DNA from: Flavobacteriales bacterium
GTDB taxonomy: Bacteria > Bacteroidota > Bacteroidia > Flavobacteriales_C > GCA-002722245
DNA length: 64,000 nucleotides
Assembly: GCA_023251095.1 (NCBI GenBank)
Contig: JAHEZL010000008.1
Location: 1 to 64,000, forward strand
Reading direction: 5' to 3'
The translations under genes were made by a program, and so were the position numbers. How positions within the stretch are numbered: position 1 is the stretch's first letter; each line of letters begins with the position of its first letter. This document shows positions 55,877-63,887 of the stretch, one piece after another. The notes beneath the pieces are model-generated. The model saw only the letters and a list, made by a program, of their open reading frames with translations. It was not told the DNA's origin and ran no database searches.

Positions 55877-56602
55877 ATGCGAATATCTCTTGTTTTCCTT
55901 CTTTTTTTCATTGGCTCGTTTTCCCTTGTTAGGTCGCAAACAAAGGGGGATATGCACTTATTTGATGTGTCGTACAGCGGCTCGGGAGGCAACGCCGAAG
56001 TTGGTCAAAAAACCAACTATATCAATAGGATAGGAGTGGGCTATTCTTACCAAAGGAATAAAATGAGCTTCGGACTCCAGTATCATTTTATGTTTGGTGA
56101 TTATTCGGGGAAGGATATATTCGCGGCCATGCGGACTTCAGAGGGTTTGTTCATTGCCTCCGACGGGAGCCTTACCGATATTTCGGTGTTGTTCAGAGGA
56201 AATGGCTTGTATGCCACTGTTGGCAGGGTTTTTCCGCTTACGGCTACTAATAACATTAATTTGAATTTTTGTGCCGGAGCCTTGCAAAACAATCTAGCTA
56301 TTAGGTCTTTAGGCAGTTCTTTGCCTTTTTTATTCCCCGACAATATAAAAGGTTATGATCAGTTTTCTATGGGGCCGTCGGTGAAACAGGAAGTTAGATG
56401 GACGCATTTAGGCGCCGATAAAAGAATAAATTTTTATGTAGGCTTATTTGCCGAAGAAGCCTTTTTAAAAAATTTGAGAAAGTATAATTACTTTAACAAC
56501 GCGGCCGATGAAGCCTGGCATTTTAATTTTATGTTTGGCGTTCAGGCCGGATGGATCATTCCGGTGTATATCGGTGAAAAAGAAGAAGAATATATAGATT
56601 GA
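55877..56602 (+). CDS. Putative outer-membrane beta-barrel protein
   Basis: 241 residues with a signal peptide (RISLVFLLFFIGSFSLVRSQ). The mature part has alternating amphipathic strands ending in aromatic residues (INRIGVGYSYQ, MSFGLQYHFMFGDY, WHFNFMFGVQAGWIIPVY), as in outer-membrane proteins. I do not recognise the family. The stop overlaps the start of the Kdo transferase gene by one base (TGATG), so the two are translationally coupled. Confidence 0.75.
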   Translation: MRISLVFLLFFIGSFSLVRSQTKGDMHLFDVSYSGSGGNAEVGQKTNYINRIGVGYSYQRNKMSFGLQYHFMFGDYSGKDIFAAMRTSEGLFIASDGSLTDISVLFRGNGLYATVGRVFPLTATNNINLNFCAGALQNNLAIRSLGSSLPFLFPDNIKGYDQFSMGPSVKQEVRWTHLGADKRINFYVGLFAEEAFLKNLRKYNYFNNAADEAWHFNFMFGVQAGWIIPVYIGEKEEEYID

Positions 56603-57816
56603 TGAACTTCATTTATACCATAGGGATTTTATTGTACGGATTCAGCATCCGCGTGACTTCCCTGTTCAATTACAAAGCGAAATTATGGGTGCGCGGACGA
56701 AGAAAACTCATTGAAAATTTACCCGATAACAGTAAAAAACAACAAAAGACAAACTGGTTCCATTGTGCGTCATTAGGCGAGTTTGAGCAGGGACGACCGC
56801 TCATTGAAAAAATAAAACAGCTGCATCCCGACGAAAAAATCCTGATCACTTTTTATTCGCCGTCGGGCTATGAAATCCGCAAAAATTATGAATTGGCGGA
56901 TTGGGTCACTTATTTGCCTCTCGATTTAAAAAGTAACATGACTGCTTTTGTTGAAAAGGTGAATCCTCACAAGGTGTTTATCATTAAATATGAATTCTGG
57001 TTCAATTTGTTGGGTGTGTTGCACGAACATAAAATCCAAACTTATCTGATTTCCGGAAAATTCAGAAAAGAACAAATATTTTTCCAGTCGAAGGGCACCT
57101 GGTTTCTCACCAAATTGAAAGAAGGCTTTACCCATTTTTTTGTGCAGGATGAAGCGTCATTAAATACTTTACATGAACATGGAATTCATAATGCAACGAT
57201 TGCCGGAGATACCCGAATCGATAGGGTGATTACCCTTTCGCAGCAGCCTTTGAAATTTCCGAATCTGGAGCTTTTATTACAAAATAAAAAGGTAGTTATT
57301 GCGGGTAGTACCTGGGAAGATGAAAATGCTTTTTTAGCACAAACTTCTTTGGACAAAGAGGTAGTGTTGATTATCGCTCCTCATGAAATTTCGGAAAATG
57401 CTGTTTCTTCCTTGGCCGGGAAATTTAACGATGTTGTTTTGTGGAGTAATATTGAAGAAGTTAAAGAGTGTCCGAAAGTGATCATTATCAACTGCATTGG
57501 TATTTTGTCGTCTTTGTATCAATACGGCCACGTTGCCATTATTGGCGGGGGCTTTGGCTCGGGTATTCATAATATATTAGAGCCGGCTTGTTTTGGTTTG
57601 CCGGTAATTTTCGGACCGAAGTACCACAAGTTTGATGAGGCCGCTGAAATGATCAATATGCAAAGCGGATTTTGTGTGAGCAATTCAGCGGAGTTTCAAA
57701 AGATTTTGAGTGATCTTTTGCTTTCTCCCAATGCTTTGCAAGAGATTAAACGAAATCAATTGAACTGGCTGCAAACACAGGCTGGAGCTACGGATAAGAT
57801 TTTGAGTGGAATTTAA
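56602..57816 (+). CDS. waaA: 3-deoxy-D-manno-octulosonic acid (Kdo) transferase
   Basis: 404 residues. It adds Kdo to lipid A on the inner membrane. One N-terminal hydrophobic segment (about 1-20) anchors it. HCASLGEFEQGRPLIEKI contains the catalytic glutamate. TFYSPSGYEIRKNY, GDTRIDRV, AGSTWEDEN and GGGFGSGIHNILEPACFGLPVIFGPKYHKFDEA are typical GT30 features. ATG 56602 is preferred to TTG 56599. It is divergent from the nucleotide-sugar operon. Confidence 0.95.
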   Translation: MNFIYTIGILLYGFSIRVTSLFNYKAKLWVRGRRKLIENLPDNSKKQQKTNWFHCASLGEFEQGRPLIEKIKQLHPDEKILITFYSPSGYEIRKNYELADWVTYLPLDLKSNMTAFVEKVNPHKVFIIKYEFWFNLLGVLHEHKIQTYLISGKFRKEQIFFQSKGTWFLTKLKEGFTHFFVQDEASLNTLHEHGIHNATIAGDTRIDRVITLSQQPLKFPNLELLLQNKKVVIAGSTWEDENAFLAQTSLDKEVVLIIAPHEISENAVSSLAGKFNDVVLWSNIEEVKECPKVIIINCIGILSSLYQYGHVAIIGGGFGSGIHNILEPACFGLPVIFGPKYHKFDEAAEMINMQSGFCVSNSAEFQKILSDLLLSPNALQEIKRNQLNWLQTQAGATDKILSGI

Positions 57817-57905
57817 TTGATTCCTTTTTCACTGATTTATAAACATGATCATTAAGAATTAAGAATGATTGTGTGAGTATGGATAAGTGTGGTTGTCCTC
57901 CTGAC

Positions 57906-57922
57906 GAAGGAAGGACCTATCG
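57906..57922. repeat. Dispersed 17-bp repeat, copy 2
   Basis: Identical to 469-485. It lies 20 bases downstream of the stop of the minus-strand pirin gene, in the gap between that gene and waaA. Confidence 0.55.
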
Positions 57923-57941
57923 TCATTATCAAAGAAAGGAA

Positions 57942-58658
57942 TTAAACCGCCATCGGTACTTCCATCAACAAAAATTCAGCGTCGCTTTCCGCTTTTATGG
58001 AGATTTTATCAATCTCCCAGATGCCAATAGCATCACGGGATTTCAGCGTTTGATCGGCAATGCTGATTTCTCCGCTCAGAACAAAAAGATAAATACCATT
58101 GTTTTCGGCTTTCAAGGAATACTCTGTATTTACTCCTTTATCAGATTTAGAGAGGTAAAACCATGCGTTTTGATGAATCCAAACACCTGCATCATCGGGG
58201 TTTGGCGACAGTATTTGTTGCAGTTGATTGTGCCGGTCGGCAGGATTGAGCGTAATTTGCTGATAACGCGGTGTTACATTTTGTTTGTTGGGAATCAGCC
58301 ATATTTGCAGCAGTTTCACCGCTTTTTCAGCAGAGGCGTTGAATTCACTGTGCTGAATCCCTGTGCCGGCGCTCATTACCTGTACATCACCATTTTTAAT
58401 GATGGTGCCGTTGCCCATACTGTCTTTGTGTTGCAAATCGCCTTCCAGCGGAATGGTGATGATTTCCATGTTAGCGTGCGGATGTGTGCCGAAGCCTCCT
58501 CCGCCTGCAATATCGTCGTCGTTGAGTACGCGCAATACGCCAAAGTGCATGCGCTGCGGATCATAATAATTAGCAAAACTAAATGAGTGGTGACTCTTCA
58601 GCCAGCCGTGATCAGCGTATCCGCGAGAATCGGCTCTGTGTAAAATTCCTTTGGCCAT
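57942..58658 (-). CDS. Pirin family protein
   Basis: 238 residues, a bicupin. The metal ligands are H59 and H61 in GTHPHANMEI, and H103 and E105 in GIQHSEFN. The start (GILHRADSRGYADHGWLKSHHSFSFANYY) is typical of YhhW-like pirins. Members can act as quercetin 2,3-dioxygenases or as redox-sensing regulators; the role here is unknown. It is transcribed alone and convergent with waaA. Confidence 0.92.
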   Translation of the reverse strand: MAKGILHRADSRGYADHGWLKSHHSFSFANYYDPQRMHFGVLRVLNDDDIAGGGGFGTHPHANMEIITIPLEGDLQHKDSMGNGTIIKNGDVQVMSAGTGIQHSEFNASAEKAVKLLQIWLIPNKQNVTPRYQQITLNPADRHNQLQQILSPNPDDAGVWIHQNAWFYLSKSDKGVNTEYSLKAENNGIYLFVLSGEISIADQTLKSRDAIGIWEIDKISIKAESDAEFLLMEVPMAV

Positions 58659-58710
58659 GGTGTTTCCTTTTTAGGCTGATGAAAATAAGTATTTTTAATT
58701 GCTTCTCTTC

Positions 58711-58744
58711 TTGTTCCTTTTACAATTTATATTTATTAACTTTT
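58711..58744 (+). promoter_or_regulatory. Putative promoter of the helical-repeat gene at 58771
   Basis: TTG at 58711-58713, 23 bases, then TAACTTTT at 58737-58744 (one mismatch to TAnnTTTG). The ATG follows 26 bases later. Confidence 0.4.
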
Positions 58745-58770
58745 AAGCAGGAAATACTTTACGGGGATTT

Positions 58771-60246
58771 ATGGCGAAAATAAGTGATGTTGTTTTATTG
58801 ATTTGTTCCTTATCCAAATCAGAGAAGCGTTATTTTAAATTGTTTTCTTCCATTCAGGAAGGAGATAAATTTTATTTAGTGCTTTTTGATTTAATAGATA
58901 AAGGCAGCGCCGACCGGTCGGAACTCAAAAAAAAATTTGAAGCGCAAGCAAAAAAAGCATCTTTTGATGTTACGCTCAAATATTTGTTTAAGGTGTTGAT
59001 GAAAAGCATGAGGGCTTATGATGCCGAGCAAAATATTGATGCCGTTTTGTTGCGCTTGTTGCAGGAAGCACGCTTCTTATATAAAAAAGGAATTTATGCC
59101 GAATGTTTGTCGCAATTGGAAAAGGTGAAAGTGCTCGCGAAAAAACATGAGAAGAATTATTACTTCCTCGAAGCTGCCAATCTGGAACTGGAATATTACA
59201 CCAGAACCGATTTTTTGAATTTGAGTGAACAGGATCTGATTGAAAAACAAGGCGCCATCAGCACCATCATTGATCATGAAAAACAAATCAGTGCGCACGC
59301 CGATTTGTATCAGCTGCTTCTGCATCGCTTTGTCCAAAAGGGCGTGGTGCGCAGTGAAGAAGAAAAACAAAAGTTTGATGATCTGGTTTTATCCGAAGCC
59401 GGTTTAATTTCCAATCCGCATTACCATTCTTTTCATTCGCAGCAATTGCATCTGTTGTTTCAATCGGTGTATTTCCGTTTGATCGGAACACCTGAACTGA
59501 GTCTGGATATTTATCATGAGCTGGATGCCTTGTTTCAGAAATATTCCTTTCTGTGGGAAGAAAACGCACTCTATTATATATATGTGATGGAAGGGATTTT
59601 AAATAACCTTCAAGCTGTTGGACAATATGAAGGGATTCCGTTTTTTATTGAGAAGCTGAAAAAATTAAATCAGAAAGACAGGGAAGAAGAACAGTTGTGG
59701 GCTTTAATTTATCAGTTTGAAATTATTTTTCACATCGGACAAAAGAATTTCCCTGAAGCAAAAAAAGTGCTTCTTTATCACAAAGAAACTTTGGCAAAAT
59801 GTGCTAAATCCCTATTGTCGGCAGCCAACGCAAAAGTATTTTATTACAATGCCTTGGTTTATTTCGGATTGAAAGAATGGAAAAATTGCTTGCAATCTTT
59901 AAATCTGATTTTGAATAACGATTCTTCTTTGGTGCCCGATGAATATGTGACGATGAGCAGAATGGTGGCACTCATCGTTCATTACGAAATGAAAAACCAC
60001 GAATACATTTCTTATGAAATCAGAGGCTTTGAGCGCAAATTAAAAAAGAAAGGAACTTTGTATCGCCTGGAAAAATTGTTGTTTAAGTTTTTTCGATCGG
60101 CCATAAAATCCAATGATGTCAGGTCGGAGAAGAAATGTCTGGTGGCTTGTCGCAATGATTTTAAATCGCTCACAGATCAGCATTACGAAGAACAATTTTT
60201 AAAATTATTCGATTTTGAATCCTGGCTCGAAGCAAAAATAAAATAG
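58771..60246 (+). CDS. Helical-repeat protein, paralogue of the gene at 38029
   Basis: 491 residues, all-helical, without a signal peptide. It shares the opening SLSKSEKRYFKLFSS, the middle RFLYKKGIYAECLSQLEKVK and the end FESWLEAKIK with the protein at 38029. TPR-like helical pairs occupy most of the chain. It stands alone, unlike its paralogue, which is coupled to an exported TPR protein. The function is unknown; it might be a cytoplasmic scaffold. Confidence 0.8.
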   Translation: MAKISDVVLLICSLSKSEKRYFKLFSSIQEGDKFYLVLFDLIDKGSADRSELKKKFEAQAKKASFDVTLKYLFKVLMKSMRAYDAEQNIDAVLLRLLQEARFLYKKGIYAECLSQLEKVKVLAKKHEKNYYFLEAANLELEYYTRTDFLNLSEQDLIEKQGAISTIIDHEKQISAHADLYQLLLHRFVQKGVVRSEEEKQKFDDLVLSEAGLISNPHYHSFHSQQLHLLFQSVYFRLIGTPELSLDIYHELDALFQKYSFLWEENALYYIYVMEGILNNLQAVGQYEGIPFFIEKLKKLNQKDREEEQLWALIYQFEIIFHIGQKNFPEAKKVLLYHKETLAKCAKSLLSAANAKVFYYNALVYFGLKEWKNCLQSLNLILNNDSSLVPDEYVTMSRMVALIVHYEMKNHEYISYEIRGFERKLKKKGTLYRLEKLLFKFFRSAIKSNDVRSEKKCLVACRNDFKSLTDQHYEEQFLKLFDFESWLEAKIK

Positions 60247-60311
60247 CAATCAGGAGTTTAAGATTGTCTGTTCAGTGTAAAAAATGGTAGGAATTTTTTT
60301 ATTGCTGAAAT

Positions 60312-60319
60312 TATCTTTG
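60312..60319 (+). promoter_or_regulatory. -7 box of the ribokinase operon
   Basis: TATCTTTG, a perfect match to TAnnTTTG, 16 bases before the ATG at 60336. No TTG was found at the usual -33 distance. Confidence 0.5.
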
Positions 60320-60335
60320 AGTAAAGACAAAAATT

Positions 60336-61253
60336 ATGAGCGCAGCAAAAATACTTGTGATAGGCAGCAGCAATTCCGATATGGTGATCCAATCGGAAAA
60401 ACTCCCGAAACCGGGTGAAACCGTGATGGGGAAAAAGTTTTTTATGAATCCGGGAGGCAAAGGCGCCAACCAGGCTGTGGCTGCATCGCGACTCGGCGGA
60501 GCGGTTGTTTTTATTGCCCGGGTGGGAAATGATTTGTTTGGTAAACAAGCGATATTCACCTTTAAAAAAGAAGGAATTGATACTTCTTTTGTGGTGGCCG
60601 ATCCGCAAAATCCATCAGGTGTTGCTTTAATTTCCGTTGACGATAAAGGTGAAAATAGCATTGTGGTTGCGCCGGGCGCCAACAGAGCTTTGAGTGTGGA
60701 GGATATTCAACGTGCGGAAAGTGCTGTTGCCGCTGCTGAAATTGTATTAACGCAATTGGAAATTCCAATGACCACGGTGGAGTTTATTGGGAAAACAGTT
60801 TTTGCTTTGGGCAAAAAATTAATTCTCAATCCGGCGCCTGCAGCAAAATTATCTGATGAATTATTGAAGCATGTTTTCATCATCACTCCCAATGAAACCG
60901 AAGCAGAAATTCTTTCGGGAATTAAGGTGAGTGATGTTGAATCGGCGGAAGTGGCAGCAAAAAAAATTCGTGATCGCGGAGTAAAAAATGTGATCATCAC
61001 TATGGGGGCCAACGGTGCATATATTTTGAGCGCCGATTTTAAAGGAGTAGTTGCTGCACCTCTTGTAAAATCAATTGATACCACAGCGGCAGGCGATGTT
61101 TTTAACGGTGCGTTGGCTGTTGCCTTATCCGAAAAATCAAGCATTAAAGAAGCGGTTGAATTTGCCAATCGCGCAGCAGCTTTATCGGTAACAAAAATGG
61201 GCGCGCAAAGTTCCATTCCTTATAAAAAAGAAATCGGAGAAATAATTCATTAA
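60336..61253 (+). CDS. rbsK: Ribokinase
   Basis: 305 residues, PfkB family. It phosphorylates ribose at C5 with ATP. The first family signature is in MNPGGKGANQAVAASRLGGAVVFIARVG. The second, DTTAAGDVFNGALAVALSE, carries the catalytic aspartate and the anion hole near residue 250. LNPAPAAKL and ITPNETEAEILSG are typical of ribokinase. It is the first gene of a three-gene operon with a sugar transporter (one base gap) and an ADP-ribosylglycohydrolase. Confidence 0.92.
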   Translation: MSAAKILVIGSSNSDMVIQSEKLPKPGETVMGKKFFMNPGGKGANQAVAASRLGGAVVFIARVGNDLFGKQAIFTFKKEGIDTSFVVADPQNPSGVALISVDDKGENSIVVAPGANRALSVEDIQRAESAVAAAEIVLTQLEIPMTTVEFIGKTVFALGKKLILNPAPAAKLSDELLKHVFIITPNETEAEILSGIKVSDVESAEVAAKKIRDRGVKNVIITMGANGAYILSADFKGVVAAPLVKSIDTTAAGDVFNGALAVALSEKSSIKEAVEFANRAAALSVTKMGAQSSIPYKKEIGEIIH

Positions 61254-61254
61254 T

Positions 61255-62247
61255 ATGTTTATAGTAGAAAATTATAGCATTGCTGTTTTGTTTTGTGTGG
61301 TCACCATGCTGTGCTGGGGCTCGTGGGCCAATACGCAAAAACTGGCCGATAAAAACTGGCGCTTCGAATTATTTTACTGGGATTATATTTTAAGCATGTT
61401 TGTTTTTTCTTTGCTATTGGCTTTTACCATGGGTAGCAATGGCGAGCAAGGCAGAAGTTTTATGGAAGATATCCAACAAGCGGATTCTTCTAATTTGATG
61501 TTCGCATTTATCGGTGGCGTAATATTTAATCTCGCCAATATTTTATTGGTGGCTGCTTTAAATTTAGCGGGAATGGCTGTGGCTTTTCCAATAGGAATCG
61601 GCATCGCTTTAATTTTGGGAGTGCTGCTCAATTACATGCTTTCTCCTGTTGGAGATTTCACTTTATTGATCCTTGGAGTAGTATTGGTGATGATTGCGAT
61701 TCTCTTTACTGCAGCAGCTTACAAGAAATCGGGATTGGCAGGAAAAGGTTCGGTTAAAGGTATTGTGGTGGCTATTGTTAGCGGAGTGTTAATGGGCATA
61801 TTTTATCCTTTTGTGGCGAAAGGAATTTCCCCCGATTTTTCTTTTCCCGAAGCAGGAATGTTAACGCCCTACACTGCTTTTGTGGTGATGGTTTTTGGTG
61901 CTTTGATCAGCAATTTTGTATTCAATACCATTTTGATGCAACGTCCTTTTTCCGGATTGCCCGTGACTTACAAAAATTATTTTCAGGGAAGTTTTAAAAG
62001 TCATTTCGCAGGCATCATCGGCGGTATCATCTGGGGCATCGGAACTTCTTTTAACATCATCGCTTCAGGAAAAGCGGGCTTTGCTATCTCTTACGGATTG
62101 GGACAAGGGGCAACTTTGATTGCTGCCATCTGGGGAGTTTTCATCTGGAAAGAATTTAAAAATGCATCGCGCCTTACCAACTTTTTTCTTGCGCTGATGT
62201 TTGTGTTTTATGTGTCGGGATTGCTCGTAATTATTTTATCAAAATAA
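61255..62247 (+). CDS. GRP-type sugar transporter (DMT superfamily)
   Basis: 330 residues with about ten transmembrane helices. LFCVVTMLCWGSWANTQKLA at the N-terminus matches the glucose/ribose porter (GRP) family. It probably imports a sugar by proton symport. It follows ribokinase by one base, so ribose is the likely substrate. NYFQGSFKSHFAGIIGGIIWGIGTSFNIIASGKAGFAISY is the second-repeat signature. Confidence 0.85.
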   Translation: MFIVENYSIAVLFCVVTMLCWGSWANTQKLADKNWRFELFYWDYILSMFVFSLLLAFTMGSNGEQGRSFMEDIQQADSSNLMFAFIGGVIFNLANILLVAALNLAGMAVAFPIGIGIALILGVLLNYMLSPVGDFTLLILGVVLVMIAILFTAAAYKKSGLAGKGSVKGIVVAIVSGVLMGIFYPFVAKGISPDFSFPEAGMLTPYTAFVVMVFGALISNFVFNTILMQRPFSGLPVTYKNYFQGSFKSHFAGIIGGIIWGIGTSFNIIASGKAGFAISYGLGQGATLIAAIWGVFIWKEFKNASRLTNFFLALMFVFYVSGLLVIILSK

Positions 62248-62252
62248 AAGTC

Positions 62253-63602
62253 ATGAGAAAAAATATATTTTTTATTTCTTTCATTTTATTGGTGGCCTGT
62301 TCTTCAGGAGAACATTCAAATTCCTTGGTGAATAAGGATTTTGAATACAAAGAGTATGTTCCTAAATCTACCGACAGAAAAATTTCGCGCTCAAAATATT
62401 TAAATCAATTACAAGGATTTTGGCTCGGGCAATGCATTGCCAACTGGACGGGTTTAGTCACCGAAATGGATAAAATCGGCAACGTTGGAGAAATAAAAAC
62501 CGGAGCTTTTTATACACGCAACGATTGGGGAAAGCCCGATCAGCCAAGTATCTGGGGACAAGGAATACCGAGTGATTTATCGCCCACCATCGATTTTGTT
62601 TTTAAAAATGAAGGAGAGATTTGGGGTGCTGATGACGATACCGATATTGAATATATTTATCAGGAACTTTTGTTTTCAAATAAAACATCTGTGCTGAGTC
62701 CTCAGCAAATAAAGGAGGGTTGGATGAAACACATCAAAGCCGAGGAAGAAAATTATTTGTGGGTTTCCAATCAAAAAGCTTTTGATTTGATGCGTGGCGG
62801 AATGCTTCCTCCCGAAACCGGTGATCCAAAAAATAATCCCGAATTTGAAATGATTGATGCGCAACTGACCACCGAAATTTTTGGTTTGTTTGCTCCTGCT
62901 CGTCCTGATGTTGCATTGAAAATGGCGCATTTGCCTATTCAAACCACAGCACGAAAAAATTCAGAATGGATCTCTGAATTTTATGTGACAATGTATTCTC
63001 TCGCATCTTATGTTGACGAAAAAAAATCAATGAAGGATAAAATTCACTGGATGGCCGATGAAGCACGAAAGCATTTGCCAAACGATTCTTATTCTGCTAA
63101 AATGTTCGATTTTGTGAAAAGTAGATATGCAGCAAACATCCCTTGGGAACAGGCAAGAGATGAAGTATATCAACGCTATCAGGTGGAACAGGCCGATGGT
63201 TATAACATGACTTCACAGAACAAATACGGCAACGGTTGTTTTGCCGCGGGAATTAATTTTGCATCGAGCATTATCAGTCTTTTGTATGGTGAAGGTGATA
63301 TTGTGAATACCATAGAAATCGGAACGCTTGCCGGTTGGGATTCCGATAATCCTACGGCAACATGGGGGGGAATGCTTGGATTTATGCTGGGTAAAGAAGG
63401 TGTGGAAAAAGCTTTCAACAGAAAATTTGCCGATCAGTTTAATATTCACAGGACCAGAATTGGTTTTCCAAATAAGGGCATTGATAATTTTTTAAATATG
63501 GCTACTAGGGGTGTGTTTATTGTGGATAGAGTGGTGCAGGAAGAAATGGGAGGTGGTGTTGATTTGGAAGAGGATGTGTGGTATGTTCCTGAACTGAAAT
63601 AG
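62253..63602 (+). CDS. ADP-ribosylglycohydrolase-family lipoprotein
   Basis: 449 residues with a lipoprotein signal (FFISFILLVACSS, lipid cysteine C16). The glycohydrolase fold is shown by QGFWLGQCIANWTG near the start, WGADDDTDIEYIYQELL (metal-binding aspartates, in place of the usual TDDT motif) and AGWDSDNPTATWGGMLGFMLG near the end. The family cleaves N- or O-glycosidic bonds of ADP-ribose. The lipid anchor places it outside the cytoplasm. It is the third gene of the ribokinase operon, so it may free ribose from ADP-ribose or nucleosides. Confidence 0.85.
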   Translation: MRKNIFFISFILLVACSSGEHSNSLVNKDFEYKEYVPKSTDRKISRSKYLNQLQGFWLGQCIANWTGLVTEMDKIGNVGEIKTGAFYTRNDWGKPDQPSIWGQGIPSDLSPTIDFVFKNEGEIWGADDDTDIEYIYQELLFSNKTSVLSPQQIKEGWMKHIKAEEENYLWVSNQKAFDLMRGGMLPPETGDPKNNPEFEMIDAQLTTEIFGLFAPARPDVALKMAHLPIQTTARKNSEWISEFYVTMYSLASYVDEKKSMKDKIHWMADEARKHLPNDSYSAKMFDFVKSRYAANIPWEQARDEVYQRYQVEQADGYNMTSQNKYGNGCFAAGINFASSIISLLYGEGDIVNTIEIGTLAGWDSDNPTATWGGMLGFMLGKEGVEKAFNRKFADQFNIHRTRIGFPNKGIDNFLNMATRGVFIVDRVVQEEMGGGVDLEEDVWYVPELK

Positions 63603-63620
63603 CAAAGCTGCAAGTTGTAA

Positions 63621-63786
63621 AATCCTCCTTGCCCTCACACAATTCCTTCGCACTCCTCCTTTTTCAAAGGAGGAAGTTAATTAGCTGGCATTTCCTGAAG
63701 TGTATTGTGAAAATGGATGAGTAGCGCACTTCTCCCTTTGTAAAAGGGAGAGAGCGGAGGATTGATGTGTGAGGGCAAGAGGGATT
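63621..63786. mobile_element. MITE-like dispersed repeat, copy 2 (inverted)
   Basis: About 166 bp. Its reverse complement matches copy 1 (45499-45667) over the full length, with best conservation in the centre (TCAGGAAATGCCAGCTA on the copy-1 strand) and in the hairpin TCCTCCTTTGAAAAAGGAGG. Terminal inverted repeats are AATCCTCCTTGCC and GGCAAGAGGGATT. It lies after the stop at 63602 and before the promoter at 63824. Confidence 0.75.
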
Positions 63787-63823
63787 TTTAACTTTGGGAT
63801 TGTCTAAACCCTACCATTTTTGG

Positions 63824-63856
63824 TTGGATTTCTCCCTCCTTACTCCCCTATATTTG
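63824..63856 (+). promoter_or_regulatory. Promoter of the metallophosphoesterase gene
   Basis: TTG at 63824-63826, 22 bases, then TATATTTG at 63849-63856, a perfect -7 box. The ATG is at 63888. The promoter is separate from the ribokinase operon. Confidence 0.55.
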
Positions 63857-63887
63857 AAAGAACACCAAAACATAAACCCATACTGAT

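Noticed and set aside
57873-58586. 237-residue plus-strand ORF opposite the pirin gene
   Set aside because: The minus frame has the complete pirin motifs. The plus frame is a shadow with no recognisable domain.
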